Assembly (NCBI GenBank): GCA_015272325.1
Contig: JACYLU010000015.1
Coordinates: 496,001 to 560,000, forward strand
Direction: 5' to 3'
Length of the DNA stretch: 64,000 nucleotides
DNA from: Synechococcales cyanobacterium C42_A2020_086
Lineage (GTDB): Bacteria; Cyanobacteriota; Cyanobacteriia; Elainellales; Elainellaceae
The notes under the pieces are model-generated. The model was not told the origin of the DNA, made no database searches, and worked only from the letters and a program-made list of their open reading frames with translations. This document shows positions 36,999 through 47,032 of this stretch, in pieces. The number at the start of each line of letters is the position of its first letter. Within the stretch, counting starts at the first letter, position 1. Made by a program: the position numbers and the translations under genes.

Positions 36999-38038
36999 TT
37001 TGGGCTTTGATCGAGTTGTGGCTCAGCATTGGGAGAATGTTGAGACACCGCGGCTTCTGACTGAGACGAGCAATCAAACAAATGCAGCCCAAAGCGCTGG
37101 GATAGCTCCTCACACACCTGCACACCGCGTACGCTATTGCCGCGCTCGTCGAGGGGCGGCGAAAACACAGCAATGCCCATGCGGTTTGGCACCACCACAA
37201 TGAGTCCACCGCTGACGCCGCTTTTGGCAGGCAAGCCAACGGTGTAGGCCCACTCGCCGGCGAAGTTGTACATACCACAGGTATACATAACGCTGAGAAT
37301 ATCGCGCACATAGCCCGGCGAAACCGCCTGCACCCCCGTCAGAGGATTTTTGCCGCGATTCGCCAGCGTTGCTGCCATAACTGCTAAATCGTGACAATTC
37401 ACCATCAGCGAGCACTGCTGAAAGTAGAGATCGAGAGCTTCGTCGAGTTTTTCGTCGATCATGCCGAAGTTGTACATTAGGTGCGCCATGGCCCGATTGC
37501 GGTGACCTGTCGTGCGTTCAGACATGAAAGTCGGCATGTCAATAAAGCTCTCATGCCCGATATAGCGCTCGAACATCTCCATCATCCGGTTCAACCGCTC
37601 AGTCGGTCCCTTTCCTTTGATCAGGCTGGTAGTGGCAATGGCTCCAGCATTCACCATCGGATTGTAGGGACGCTTGGACCGTTCATCCAGCACGATGGCA
37701 TTAAACGCATCTCCGGTTGGCTCAACGCCGACTTTACTCAGCACTCGTTCACGTCCATGATCCTCGAGCGCCAGTCCGTAAACAAACACCTTAGAAATGG
37801 ATTGAATCGTAAACAGCTGCTGAGCATCTCCCACGTCTACCTGTTCACCTGTGACCGTGACAATACAAATGCTGAACCAGTCAGGGTCCATTTTGGCGAG
37901 TTCGGGGATGTAATTGGCAGGTGTACCTGTCTTCAGCGACTGATAGCGGGCATGCAGTTCATCCAGCGTGTCCTGAAGTATGGCCGGCTGAATCGGCAGC
38001 AGAACACCGTCGGAATTAGGCAGCGAGTTGCAGGTCAT
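36908..38038 (-). CDS. glsA: Glutaminase A
   Basis: The product has 376 residues from the ATG at 38038; the frame is open to 38095. It hydrolyses glutamine to glutamate and ammonia. The serine-beta-lactamase-like catalytic motif SISK (in [12 protein letters not shown]), the NPMVNAGAI segment and KSGVSGGLI are conserved. The enzyme body ends near LHLF, and the last 50-odd residues are a low-complexity Ser/Gln/Pro tail that is not part of the usual domain. The DNA encoding that tail overlaps the Cys-motif gene on the opposite strand (36908-36998). The gene is divergent from the TspO-family gene. Confidence 0.93.
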   Translation of the reverse strand: MTCNSLPNSDGVLLPIQPAILQDTLDELHARYQSLKTGTPANYIPELAKMDPDWFSICIVTVTGEQVDVGDAQQLFTIQSISKVFVYGLALEDHGRERVLSKVGVEPTGDAFNAIVLDERSKRPYNPMVNAGAIATTSLIKGKGPTERLNRMMEMFERYIGHESFIDMPTFMSERTTGHRNRAMAHLMYNFGMIDEKLDEALDLYFQQCSLMVNCHDLAVMAATLANRGKNPLTGVQAVSPGYVRDILSVMYTCGMYNFAGEWAYTVGLPAKSGVSGGLIVVVPNRMGIAVFSPPLDERGNSVRGVQVCEELSQRFGLHLFDCSSQSEAAVSQHSPNAEPQLDQSPNQNSESGGRVGKDHETSSLSGQESQSSPTP

Positions 38039-38180
38039 GGTCAGAAAAAAATGCAGGACTTCTTGATTCTGCTTTCTTGATTCTATGGAAGACAATCAGC
38101 TAGACCAAGATTGCCCCAAAGGTTGATTAAACCAGATGCGAATCTTGGCAAGATGGCAGCAGTTGAATCACAAAATAATA

Positions 38181-38651
38181 ATGAAATCAGCATTAATCAT
38201 CTTCACTGTGACGCTGCTTGTAGCCTTGGGTAGCTTGCTCATTCGACCCCGCGATATTCCTTGGGCAACCCATCTGGACCGACCCAAATGGCTGTTCTTT
38301 GAGCCAGCTATTCCTTTAATCTGGACAGTTATATTTCTCTGTGGTGCTGCTTCCGCAACCTTGGTTTGGCAGCAACAATCGGGACACCTAACAGCATGGC
38401 TATTAATGGGTTGGTATCTGCTGCTGGAAATAGTCACGGTGGCTTACATTCCCGTCACTATTCGGCTCCACAGCTTGATTGTCGGCACCCTTCTAGGCGC
38501 TGCGGGGGTTGGATTGGGGATTGGTTTGATGCTGGTCGTTGGCTCAATTTCGGGGTGGGCGGCTTTGCTGCTGTTACCTTATGTCCTGTGGAGTCCGATT
38601 GGTACCTATGCTACTCGCCGCATGATTGACTTAAATCCCGATGCTGCTTGA
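38181..38651 (+). CDS. TspO/MBR family membrane protein
   Basis: The product has 156 residues from the ATG at 38181; the frame is open to 38136. It has five transmembrane helices in the TspO (peripheral benzodiazepine receptor) pattern: SLLIRPRDIPWATHLDRPKWLFFEPAIPLIW, WYLLLEIVTVAYIPVTIRLHSLIVG and LPYVLWSPIGTYATRRM. TspO proteins bind tetrapyrroles and lipids and may act in stress responses or porphyrin handling. It is divergent from glutaminase. Confidence 0.78.
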   Translation: MKSALIIFTVTLLVALGSLLIRPRDIPWATHLDRPKWLFFEPAIPLIWTVIFLCGAASATLVWQQQSGHLTAWLLMGWYLLLEIVTVAYIPVTIRLHSLIVGTLLGAAGVGLGIGLMLVVGSISGWAALLLLPYVLWSPIGTYATRRMIDLNPDAA

Positions 38652-38759
38652 TCCAGAAACTTGTCTGACCCAGAAGCGCCGTAGTTTGAAACCACCGTTT
38701 TTAAGCCAACGACAGAACATCCCGCTCCTAGCCTTTACCAGCGCTAGGTAGCCTCAAAA

Positions 38760-38830
38760 GCGGGTGATGGGACTCGAACCCACGACATTCAGCTTGGGAA
38801 GCTGACGTTCTACCACTGAACTACACCCGC
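38760..38830 (-). tRNA. tRNA-Gly (CCC)
   Basis: The 71-nt cloverleaf has acceptor GCGGGTG pairing with CACCCGC and the T arm GGGTTCGAGTCCC. The anticodon stem TCAGC/GCTGA encloses loop TTCCCAA, so the anticodon is CCC, reading GGG glycine codons. CCA is not encoded. Confidence 0.93.
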
Positions 38831-39112
38831 AACAATCGAGCATTAGGCTGGAGTGGGCGACCCAAAGCACTTGAGCCACCGAATGCGGCTAATCATAGCT
38901 CCAGCTTTGTCCGTTAATAATAGCTCATTTTCAACCGATTTAGGTACAGAAATGCTATTCCTGAGGGGGTTAGGGACTCAGGGGCGACATTGTTGTTAAT
39001 CTGAGAGCAAGTTTAGAGAATTTGTACCTACGTGGTACTCTCCGGTAAACCCTTCGAAGAGCAGAAGCTAGAGAACCTCTGGTATTTCCTCAAGCTCCTT
39101 GTGATTCACACA

Positions 39113-39314
39113 TCATGTCCCATGTAGGGAATGACCTCCCACCACGAAAGCAGGCTGGAGAGCCGCAATGAGTTTGTCAGTCACCGCGCTTATATCGTTG
39201 AGACTCTGGATGTGAGGCAAAAGCAGCGCAAATTCACCTCCACCCCAGCGCGGCAACAGATGCCCTAAACTTTTGAGAATTGTCCATTCATCATCCACAC
39301 GAATAAGCGCCGTA
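39113..39314 (-). pseudogene. Decayed diguanylate cyclase (GGDEF) fragment
   Basis: On the minus strand the fragment reads KSLGHLLPRWGGGEFALLLP followed by a helix with ALQPAFVVGGHSLHGT and a stop. SLGH and R-x-GGDEF belong to a GGDEF domain, but the 20-odd residues normally between them are missing and the active-site signature is GGGEF instead of GGDEF. It begins just after the response-regulator stop in a different frame. The likely history is a former receiver-GGDEF protein cut by a frameshift and deletion. Confidence 0.7.
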
Positions 39315-39323
39315 TAATCGCTA

Positions 39324-39713
39324 TTAATCTAGCGCTGTACTAATAACCTGCTGTAACTCTGTCTCAGTCCAGGGTTTATGGAGGCAGGCATAGAGATTTG
39401 CCTCTCGTTTTGCTCGCTCAATTGCGGCTTCGTCAGCTTGTCCTGTCAACATCACGGTGATGATTTTGGGAAAGCGCTGATGCACTTGAATCAAAAATTC
39501 ATCGCCTTTGATTCCAGGCATTAACCAATCTGACACAATAATCAGAATTTTGATTTCTTCGCTGATCAATTCATTGATCACAATCCAAGCTTCTTCCGCA
39601 TCTTGAGCAACTTCATAAATGTAGCGATTGCCAAAACAACGTTTTAGCTGCTCTTTCAGGCATTTCAAGATGGTAACTTCGTCGTCTACACAAAGAATAG
39701 CTGCATTGGACAT
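39324..39713 (-). CDS. Single-domain response regulator
   Basis: The 129-residue CheY-like receiver has acidic pocket D10-D11, phosphoacceptor Asp62 in IIVSDWLMPG, Thr/Gln in MLTGQ and Lys113 in LHKPW. It has no output domain, and its stop is at 39324. It is directly downstream of the histidine kinase (62 bp), so the two form a two-component pair. The downstream DNA holds a GGDEF remnant in another frame, which suggests the receiver once carried that output. Confidence 0.9.
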   Translation of the reverse strand: MSNAAILCVDDEVTILKCLKEQLKRCFGNRYIYEVAQDAEEAWIVINELISEEIKILIIVSDWLMPGIKGDEFLIQVHQRFPKIITVMLTGQADEAAIERAKREANLYACLHKPWTETELQQVISTALD

Positions 39714-39775
39714 GATTCAATATCCTCAAGTTGATTCTCTTAATCGATTACCTGTATTACTTGGTTTTCTCCACG

Positions 39776-41407
39776 TTAAACGGCACCAATGGGCAGCCAA
39801 ACCCTAAATTGAGTGTGTCCAGGTTGGCTTTCTACCCCAATACAGCCCTGGTGTTTCTCAACAATCTTGCGACTGATATACAGCCCTAGTCCGCTGCCTT
39901 CTCCGGCAGCCTTGGTGGTAAAAAAGGCGTCAAAAATTTTCTGCTGCACTTCTGGAGAGATTCCCGGCCCTGTGTCTGTAATCTTAACCTCGACTCCGTC
40001 ATCCTTCTGGCGAGTTGCTAGCGTCAGTTTCCCCTTCGACTGCATTGCCTGAATAGCGTTATGGATCAGGTTAGTCCAGACCTGAATCAGCTCATCTGGA
40101 TAGCCCCAGATTGCCGGAATGGGTTGATAATCCCGGATTAGTTCGATATTGTGCTTAAGCTGGTTGTGATAAATCTCGATTACCGTTTCTAACCCATCTG
40201 TAATTTCAACACGCTGCTTTTGCCCAGTTTGGTCAAACCGAGCATAGCTCTTTAAGGCGAAAACAATTTTGGCAGAGCGATCAACAGCTCGCAGAATCAT
40301 TTGGTTATTAATAAACGAACAGGTCAGGTTATGGGCAAACTGCACCGCCCATTCCCCTTGGTCACCTTTTAAGAGAGGTGCTAAAAACTCAATTTGTTCA
40401 TAGATTCCCATATCCATGAGTAAATCAGCGGTGTCTCTAGCATTTTCAAGGTCATACTCCTGGAGTTGAGCCGTGAGTTTGCGCTTCAGTGCACGGTTTT
40501 CACTGGATGCAATCAGGGGTTGACTATTGAGTGCCCGCTGGATCAGCTCAAAGAAACTCGCCTGTTCTTCGTTGTTCAACCGCTGATGCAGGTAAGGCAG
40601 TTCAGCCAATGCTTCTTGTAGTGCTTTATGAGTGTTGTCAGCAGATGCTTTGATAGTACCCAAAGGATTGTTGATCTCATGAGCCACTCCAGCAATGACC
40701 TGTCCCAAGGCTGCCATCTTCTCCTGCTGAATGAGATGGCTTTGCGTTTGCTGCAGATCTTGTAATGCCGCTTCGAGCGCTTGATTCTTGACCCACAGCT
40801 TGTTGCTGAATCGGTGAAACAAACTTCCAATTATTGCAGCAAATAGAATCAACGATGTGCTGGTTCCAAAATCGGCAATTCTACGTGTCCGCTCTTTTTC
40901 CTTAATATATCTTTTCTCTAGAATTGCAACCTCGGCGTATAGATCATCATAAATTTCATCAATACTGTCTGTATCAATGTCAATTTCCTCTTTGATTTTG
41001 CCTTGAGCAATTAGTTCTATTGCATCATCAACTTTAGTTCTATAGAGTGTATAGAGGGAAAACAAATTACTGAGATTATTTCCTCGATCAATTTGCTGAA
41101 GCTCATTTAGAATAACATCTGTACTCTGTCGGTTTTCAGCTAGCTCTTCCGTTAAATTCTCATCGATCTCACCTTTTGCAATGCCTTCCCACTCCAAAGC
41201 ATTGAGCCTACTCACTTGCTCTTTTACGCGGGTTAAAAGCAGCCTAGTGTCATTGCTGCGCTCGGCAATTTGATTAAACTGATAAATAGCGGTAGCACTC
41301 ATGATTGCGGCAACCAGTGCTGCCGATAGTACAGACCACGTTGACAACCTGGGCTTGGGAATTTGAGCAGACGAAATAGGTTCTATTGGTTTAGGGGTGC
41401 TAAGCAT
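39776..41407 (-). CDS. Membrane sensor histidine kinase
   Basis: The 543-residue kinase has transmembrane segments at about 23-45 and 182-197 flanking a periplasmic helical sensor of about 135 residues (4HB-like, acidic). A coiled coil (205-232) leads into the phosphoacceptor H243 in GVAHEINNPLG. The HATPase domain has N box NLIHNAIQAM, G1 DTGPGIS, F box FFTTK and G2 GSGLGLYIS. This is the ZraS/AtoS-like class with a degenerate dimerisation region. Its partner is the adjacent receiver. The stimulus is unknown. Confidence 0.92.
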   Translation of the reverse strand: MLSTPKPIEPISSAQIPKPRLSTWSVLSAALVAAIMSATAIYQFNQIAERSNDTRLLLTRVKEQVSRLNALEWEGIAKGEIDENLTEELAENRQSTDVILNELQQIDRGNNLSNLFSLYTLYRTKVDDAIELIAQGKIKEEIDIDTDSIDEIYDDLYAEVAILEKRYIKEKERTRRIADFGTSTSLILFAAIIGSLFHRFSNKLWVKNQALEAALQDLQQTQSHLIQQEKMAALGQVIAGVAHEINNPLGTIKASADNTHKALQEALAELPYLHQRLNNEEQASFFELIQRALNSQPLIASSENRALKRKLTAQLQEYDLENARDTADLLMDMGIYEQIEFLAPLLKGDQGEWAVQFAHNLTCSFINNQMILRAVDRSAKIVFALKSYARFDQTGQKQRVEITDGLETVIEIYHNQLKHNIELIRDYQPIPAIWGYPDELIQVWTNLIHNAIQAMQSKGKLTLATRQKDDGVEVKITDTGPGISPEVQQKIFDAFFTTKAAGEGSGLGLYISRKIVEKHQGCIGVESQPGHTQFRVWLPIGAV

Positions 41408-41895
41408 GGAATCAAAACGAAAAAATAAAACGGGATTGGTAAACTTCGAACTCTGGTTCTACAGGTCAGCCAAAGTAGTGCCAAATCGTTAGAACAAGTC
41501 AGTGGTTTTCCGGACGCTCTTTCCGTTCTGGAAGTTATTACTGAGATTGGTTCTATAACAATCGGCTGCAACAGGATTATTTTTCCCAAAATTTCCCTAA
41601 AAAATCATATGTTTGATACCGCTTGTCCTGGATATGCCTCGCGTTCCATTAATCTAAAGAGCCTTGTATTAGGTTCATCTGGATACTTAAGATTTGAGTA
41701 CTTAGGCAGCAGCGACCAACCTCAATTTGTGACCTAAAATTAGGGAACGTACTGCGATGGCTCATAGGCTGAAGCAGATGGCTGAGATCAGGTAACACTA
41801 GCAGGTAATACTCAAGGAATTCTGGGCATCTTGGGTTTTAGAGAGAATTCTCGCGAATGACTCTCCCCGCTTGAAGCATAGAAGTGAGAAGCAGA
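41408..41895. other. Divergent intergenic region
   Basis: This 488-bp spacer lies between the histidine kinase (minus) and the HD gene (plus) and must contain both promoters. No RNA gene, repeat or coding frame was recognised. Confidence 0.45.
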
Positions 41896-42798
41896 ATGTT
41901 TAACGCCACTGAACTTCTGATCGATGACTTTGTCCAAAAGTTGAAGGCTGGCTATCGACGAACTTATGGCGGCTGGAAGCACGACTACGAAGACATCATT
42001 GGTTGGGTGGGAGCCATGGCGTTGGAAAACATTGCCAATAGCGATGCCCTCTATCACAATGTTGAGCACACCATTCTGGTGACGCTGGTCGGGCAAGAGA
42101 TCCTGCGCGGTCGCCATATCCGGGAGGGGGGAGTGTCCTGCGAAGACTGGCTGCACTTCATCATTTCCCTGGTTTGCCATGATATTGGCTACGTCAAAGG
42201 CGTCTGCCGGGACGATCGGGAGGGCTGGTACGCCACTGGGCAGGGCGAAATGGTGCATCTGTCGTCGGGTTCTTCCGATGCTAGCCTCACCCCTTACCAC
42301 GTTGACCGGGCCAAGCTATTTATTGATGAGCGATTTGGCGGTCACAGCTTAATTGATACAGAAAAGATCAAGCTCAATATTGAGCTAACCCGCTTTCCGG
42401 TGCCCAACAAAGAAGACCATCAAGATACCCTAAATTATCCGGGGCTGATCCGGGCATCGGATCTGATCGGGCAACTCAGCGACCCACGCTATCTGCGAAA
42501 GATCAGCGCCCTCTTCTACGAGTTCGAGGAAACGGGCGTTAATAAAGTGTTGGGCTACCGCCATCCGGGCGATCTGCGCAAGAATTATCCCAAGTTTTAC
42601 TGGAACGGTGTCTATCCCTATGTCAAAGATGCTTTGCGCTATTTGGAGCTGACGCAGCAGGGCAAGCAGGTGATGGCGAATCTCTACTCCAACGTGTTTG
42701 TCGTCGAACATGAGCCACCGCTATTCGAGGAAGAGTCTTGCACTAGAGATAACGACGCAGCAAACGACGCAGCACTAGAGAAAACCCCCGCTTCCTAA
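41896..42798 (+). CDS. HD-domain metal-dependent phosphohydrolase
   Basis: The product has 300 residues from the ATG at 41896; a GTG at 41884 is possible. The HD superfamily fold is visible with YHNVEHTILV (first His) and SLVCHDIGY (His-Asp pair). Further conserved His and Asp residues come later (YHVDRAKLFIDERF, RASDLIGQL). The sequence resembles PDE-like HD proteins of cyanobacteria that may act on cyclic or linear nucleotides. The substrate is unknown. There is no membrane segment or partner domain. Confidence 0.8.
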   Translation: MFNATELLIDDFVQKLKAGYRRTYGGWKHDYEDIIGWVGAMALENIANSDALYHNVEHTILVTLVGQEILRGRHIREGGVSCEDWLHFIISLVCHDIGYVKGVCRDDREGWYATGQGEMVHLSSGSSDASLTPYHVDRAKLFIDERFGGHSLIDTEKIKLNIELTRFPVPNKEDHQDTLNYPGLIRASDLIGQLSDPRYLRKISALFYEFEETGVNKVLGYRHPGDLRKNYPKFYWNGVYPYVKDALRYLELTQQGKQVMANLYSNVFVVEHEPPLFEEESCTRDNDAANDAALEKTPAS

Positions 42799-42944
42799 AA
42801 CTCCGGCAAGAGCCAGGGATGTGCTAGCCAATACCAGATCAGTAAAAACTTTGCAGAATCTTGATTAAAATTCTGGGTTTTCGCCCATGCTGCCCTGCCG
42901 CTTCTACGGAGGAGTGGTGTAGGGTTTTATGTGGGTTATTTTAC

Positions 42945-45776
42945 GTGAGGAGTACGCTTCTGTTGGTGGCATTTTGGACTCAGATGGTGCAGCTTGTTTG
43001 GGCAAACTGCCGAGGGTGCGCTGGGACGGGGCGAACGGGTTTTCGCTACAGCCGTCTAACAGCAAGCATGGTTTTGGGAACAGTGCTGGTGCACGGAGCC
43101 GGAGCTGTGGTACTCGCTGAACCGGAACCGCCGATCCGAGACGTGCAATTAGCGCAGCGACAGCCCCAAGCCGCTACCGTGTTGGGGGTGGTTCGCAGCC
43201 CAGAGAACCAGTCCTACTGGCGAGATATCGAGAGCCGCCTGAATGCTGCCGGCTTGCCCTATCGCACGATCAACTGGGAGCAGGTGCAGCGATCTAGCAC
43301 GTTCGGTGAGGTAACGGTGCTGTTTCTGCCTAATGTAGAAACAATTACGGCCGAGCAACTGCTGCGGCTACAAGCTTGGCTGAATCGAGGGGGACGGCTG
43401 ATCGTGAGCGGACCCGTGGGGCGGGCATCTTCGTCGGGGGTGCAGCACACGCTGCGATCGCTGATTGGTGCCTATTGGGACTCAGCGCTAGCCCAGCCAC
43501 AGCCTCCTCAGCCCTTGAGTCTAGCCAGTCAGCCCTGGGTGCAGGCAGCTCCGAGCACCATCGCGGTGGCAGGCGGTGTCATGGTGCCCACGAGCTTGTC
43601 GAGTCAGCCGGTGGCCGTATGGGGCGCATCCTCAGATGCCGCAGTGATTGTTACGCCGCGCTCTACAGTTTTAGGCTGGCGCTGGGGAACCGCTGAAGCC
43701 GAGTTTGATAGTCGCTGGTTGCAGGCGGCAGTGAGCCGGTTTCAGCCCCGTAGCTCGGCTGCTAGTGCTGCTGTGTCCTCTGTTCCGGCTGCTTCTGTTT
43801 CGACGACGGCTGCACCCGCAACACCACCCGCTGCGTCGGCAGCACCAGCCCCTTCGACGTCGCCCCGCCTCCTCCCCATGCCTCGCCCTCCAGTGCCCGT
43901 GGCTGGGCTACCCTCCACCGAGCCGGTGGCTCCACCGCCAATTGATCATCTGTGGCGTCGTCGCCTGACTCTCCACGAAGCAACAACCATGCAGCAGGAG
44001 CTAGAGAACCTGCTCGGTCGCTACGAAAGTGCGCTAATTTTTGCCAGTGCCGAGGCGTCTGACCTAGCGGCTGGAGCGGCAGCGAGTGCTACGACGGTTG
44101 CAACGCGATCTGCAAAAACAGCCGAGCTGGATCTGGACACTGATGCGGTGCTCCTTCAGGCTAGGCAGGGGCTGGCGGCTTTCTCGCAGGCTCTGGCGCA
44201 ACGAGACTACCCCACAGCTCGACAGCAGTGGCTGCAAACGCGACAGTTGCTCTGGGATAACTTTCCGCTGGATCGCTCCCTAGCACAGCCGGAAATTCGT
44301 GCCATGTGGCTGGATCGCGGCACCATTGTGCAGGCTGGTTCCCGGCAAGGGCTAGCGCGGATTTTTGATCGCTTAGCGGCGGCTGGCATCAATACTGTGT
44401 TCTTTGAAACGGTGAACGCTGGCTATCCCATTTATCCGAGTCGGGTGGCACCGCAGCAGAACCCCCTAACGCGACAATGGGACCCTCTGCAGGCTGCCGT
44501 TGAGCTGGCCCACGAGCGGGGCATGGAACTACACGCCTGGGTTTGGACGTTTGCGGCCGGCAATCAGGTGCATAACCGCCTGCTGAATTTGCCGGACAGC
44601 TATCCTGGGCCCGTATTAGCCGCCCATCCCGACTGGGCAAGCTACGACGATCGCGGCAATCTCATTCCGCCTGGGCAGACCAAACCGTTCTACGACCCAG
44701 CTCATCCTGAGGTTCGACGCTACCTGTTACGTCTGTTTGAGGAAATTATCACTCGCTATGACGTGGATGGGCTACAGCTCGACTACATTCGCTACCCGTT
44801 TCAAGATCCACGCCAGGGTGGACATACCCACGGCTATGGGCGCGCTGCCCGGCAGCAGTTTCAGCAGCTCACTGGCATCGATCCGATCACGCTTTCGCCC
44901 GGTGGCACGCCTGCCCAACGCCAGCAGTGGCAGCAATGGACCGAGTTTCGTATCCAGCAAGTTTCCTCCTTTGTTGCCGAAACCTCGCGGTTGGTGAGGC
45001 GGCTACGGCCCGAGCTAATTCTATCCACAGCCGTGTTTGCCTTGCCAGAACAACAACGTTTGCAGGAAATTCAGCAGCATTGGGAAGTCTGGGCACGACA
45101 CGGCGATATTGATCTGGTCGTGCTGATGAGCTATGCCAACGATACAAATGGCCTGCAGCGATTAGCCGGCTCTTGGTTGAGCGGTGAGATTGAGCTGGGT
45201 TCAGCGCTCGTGTTGCCTGGCATCCGGCTGCTGAATTTGTCGCACCAAAGCGTGATGGATCAGATTCAGTCGTTGCGCAACTCCTCAGCAGGGGGCTTCG
45301 CCCTGTTTGCTGCCGAAAATTTGGACTCCGGCTTGCAGACAATCTTGAGCCAGACCCAGGGAGCACGCCCCACCGCAGAACCAATCCCCTATCGCCAGCC
45401 TTTCGCAACGGCGGTTCGTCGCTTTGCTGTCTTGCAGCGCCAATGGAATTGGCTCCTCAGTACGGGGCGATGGTCTCTCTCAGAGCAGCAGCAGCAAGAC
45501 TGGCAATCCCAGATGTCTACTGTTGTCGAGGCGCTGCAAATGCTAGAAGACCAGCCCTCTGAGCAAACCCTAGCGGAGGCGAGGACCCAACTGCACCAGG
45601 TACGCAGCCAACTGCATCGCTGGATTAGCCTGCCGGACCTCAACCAAGACTACCAACTGCGCACCTGGGACAATCAGCTGATTGCTCTAGAAAATCTGCT
45701 GCACTATGGAGAACAGGTGGTTTTGCTGCGGACAGAGCGCCCATCGGCAGCGGTATCGCCCTCGCCATTGCCCTAA
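42945..45776 (+). CDS. Exported glycoside hydrolase-like protein (GHL10/DUF187 family)
   Basis: The product has 943 residues from GTG 42945. The frame is open from 42861, and an ATG at 43068 just before the hydrophobic segment MVLGTVLVHGAGAVVLA is also possible, so the start is uncertain. It has a signal peptide or anchor, then a DUF4350-like alpha/beta region (about 130-280 of the open frame), a Pro/Ala/Ser linker (290-360) and a helical part. A GHL10 TIM barrel follows, from IRAMWLDRGTIVQAG to LSTAVFALPEQ, with DGLQLDYIRYP. The C-terminal 150 residues are helical and Gln/Trp-rich. GHL10 proteins are thought to act on cell-wall glycans. Confidence 0.82.
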   Translation: MRSTLLLVAFWTQMVQLVWANCRGCAGTGRTGFRYSRLTASMVLGTVLVHGAGAVVLAEPEPPIRDVQLAQRQPQAATVLGVVRSPENQSYWRDIESRLNAAGLPYRTINWEQVQRSSTFGEVTVLFLPNVETITAEQLLRLQAWLNRGGRLIVSGPVGRASSSGVQHTLRSLIGAYWDSALAQPQPPQPLSLASQPWVQAAPSTIAVAGGVMVPTSLSSQPVAVWGASSDAAVIVTPRSTVLGWRWGTAEAEFDSRWLQAAVSRFQPRSSAASAAVSSVPAASVSTTAAPATPPAASAAPAPSTSPRLLPMPRPPVPVAGLPSTEPVAPPPIDHLWRRRLTLHEATTMQQELENLLGRYESALIFASAEASDLAAGAAASATTVATRSAKTAELDLDTDAVLLQARQGLAAFSQALAQRDYPTARQQWLQTRQLLWDNFPLDRSLAQPEIRAMWLDRGTIVQAGSRQGLARIFDRLAAAGINTVFFETVNAGYPIYPSRVAPQQNPLTRQWDPLQAAVELAHERGMELHAWVWTFAAGNQVHNRLLNLPDSYPGPVLAAHPDWASYDDRGNLIPPGQTKPFYDPAHPEVRRYLLRLFEEIITRYDVDGLQLDYIRYPFQDPRQGGHTHGYGRAARQQFQQLTGIDPITLSPGGTPAQRQQWQQWTEFRIQQVSSFVAETSRLVRRLRPELILSTAVFALPEQQRLQEIQQHWEVWARHGDIDLVVLMSYANDTNGLQRLAGSWLSGEIELGSALVLPGIRLLNLSHQSVMDQIQSLRNSSAGGFALFAAENLDSGLQTILSQTQGARPTAEPIPYRQPFATAVRRFAVLQRQWNWLLSTGRWSLSEQQQQDWQSQMSTVVEALQMLEDQPSEQTLAEARTQLHQVRSQLHRWISLPDLNQDYQLRTWDNQLIALENLLHYGEQVVLLRTERPSAAVSPSPLP

Positions 45777-45841
45777 TCCTAAAGGCATGCCTTCAATGCC
45801 TGATCGGGAATGCATTCGATGCAGCGGCTTGTAAAGCGCAG

Positions 45842-46840
45842 CTATCCGCGGCGTCTCAGAACCTCCAGCAGCGTTAGGAAGAATTTGGGCTGTGGAGCAG
45901 TCACCTCGATCCAGTCTTCGCTAATGGGATGCTGGAGCCGTAGTTTCCAGGCATGCAGCGCTTGACCCGGCAGGTTCACGCCAATGGACCGCCCCGAGCC
46001 ATACACTGGATCGCCGACAACGGGGTGCCCGATAGAGGCACTGTGAACCCGGATTTGATGCGTCCGTCCGGTTTCCAACCGAAACTGCATCAGTGTATAG
46101 TTGCCCAGCCGCTCCACCACCTGCCAGTGCGTCACAGCGCGTCGCCCCCCTTTTTCCTCGGGCACTACCGCCATTTTTTTGCGATCGATGGGATGGCGAC
46201 CAATCGGGGCATCAATGGTGCCGCTGTGGGTATCCGGTGCGCCATAGACCACTGCCAAGTATTCACGACGAGCAGTTTTACGCTTGAATTGGGCTTGCAG
46301 GTGTTGGTGTGCTTGATCGGTTTTAGCAATCACGATGGCGCCACTAGTGTCTTTATCCAGCCGATGCACGATGCCCGGCCGCTGCACGCCGCCAATCCCA
46401 GCTAGATTCTCACAGTGGGCTAGCAGCGCATTCACCAAGGTACCGTCGCTATGACCAGGTGCCGGATGCACCACCAGTCCGGTGGGTTTGTTGAGAATCA
46501 GTAGCGATTCATCTTCGTAGAGAATATCAAGGGGAATTGCTTCTGGCTGTAGATCCAGCGGCTCTGCGGGCGGAATGTGCAACCGCACCCGATCACCCGC
46601 GTGAAGTGAGGCTTTGCGAGAGCTGCATACCTGCCCGTTGATCTGCACCTGCCCCTGCTCGATCAGCCTTTGAATGCGCGAGCGCGACAGGTCAGGCAGT
46701 TGTTCGGCTAGCCAGCGATCTAGCCGCTCGGCGGACTGCTCGGCCAGCAGCCAGCGCTCTTCGCTCACTAGGGCATCGGCAGCATCTAAACTTAGGTCTG
46801 AGGTTAGGTCTGAGGTTAAGTCTGAGGGCGGTATAGCCAT
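45842..46840 (-). CDS. rluD: RluD-family 23S rRNA pseudouridine synthase
   Basis: The 332-residue product has an N-terminal S4 RNA-binding domain (LSRSRIQRLIEQGQVQINGQ) followed by a pseudouridine synthase domain. The catalytic Asp lies in GIVHRLDKDTSG; the later RTHQIRVH and GDPVYG motifs are intact. It is predicted to modify helix 69 of 23S rRNA. The N-terminus before the S4 domain carries SDLT-SDLT-SDLS, encoded by three 12-bp direct repeats (46792-46827), which looks like recent expansion. Confidence 0.93.
   Translation of the reverse strand: MAIPPSDLTSDLTSDLSLDAADALVSEERWLLAEQSAERLDRWLAEQLPDLSRSRIQRLIEQGQVQINGQVCSSRKASLHAGDRVRLHIPPAEPLDLQPEAIPLDILYEDESLLILNKPTGLVVHPAPGHSDGTLVNALLAHCENLAGIGGVQRPGIVHRLDKDTSGAIVIAKTDQAHQHLQAQFKRKTARREYLAVVYGAPDTHSGTIDAPIGRHPIDRKKMAVVPEEKGGRRAVTHWQVVERLGNYTLMQFRLETGRTHQIRVHSASIGHPVVGDPVYGSGRSIGVNLPGQALHAWKLRLQHPISEDWIEVTAPQPKFFLTLLEVLRRRG
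46792..46827. repeat. In-frame triplicated 12-bp unit
   Basis: TTAGGTCTGAGG occurs at 46792-46803 and 46804-46815, with TTAAGTCTGAGG at 46816-46827. It encodes SDLT-SDLT-SDLS near the start of rluD. Confidence 0.85.
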
Positions 46841-47032
46841 GAAAGCTCGTCTAAGGAGGTCAATTGACGACAGCTTTCAATTTCTCTGCCGTCTTGATGG
46901 GATGATCAGAATGAGCCAGATGTCCGCTGGGAACAACTCATTGGGTATTCTATGCGATAGTAGCGACTGAGCTGATGCGGCGGCAAATGTTGGCTGCGCT
47001 GTCAGGGTTTATTTCATCATCTACCGTATGGC

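Noticed and set aside
37101-37120. A second near-Yfr1 string (CTCCTCACAC)
   Set aside because: It lies inside the glutaminase coding region and shows that 10-mers of this kind occur by chance.
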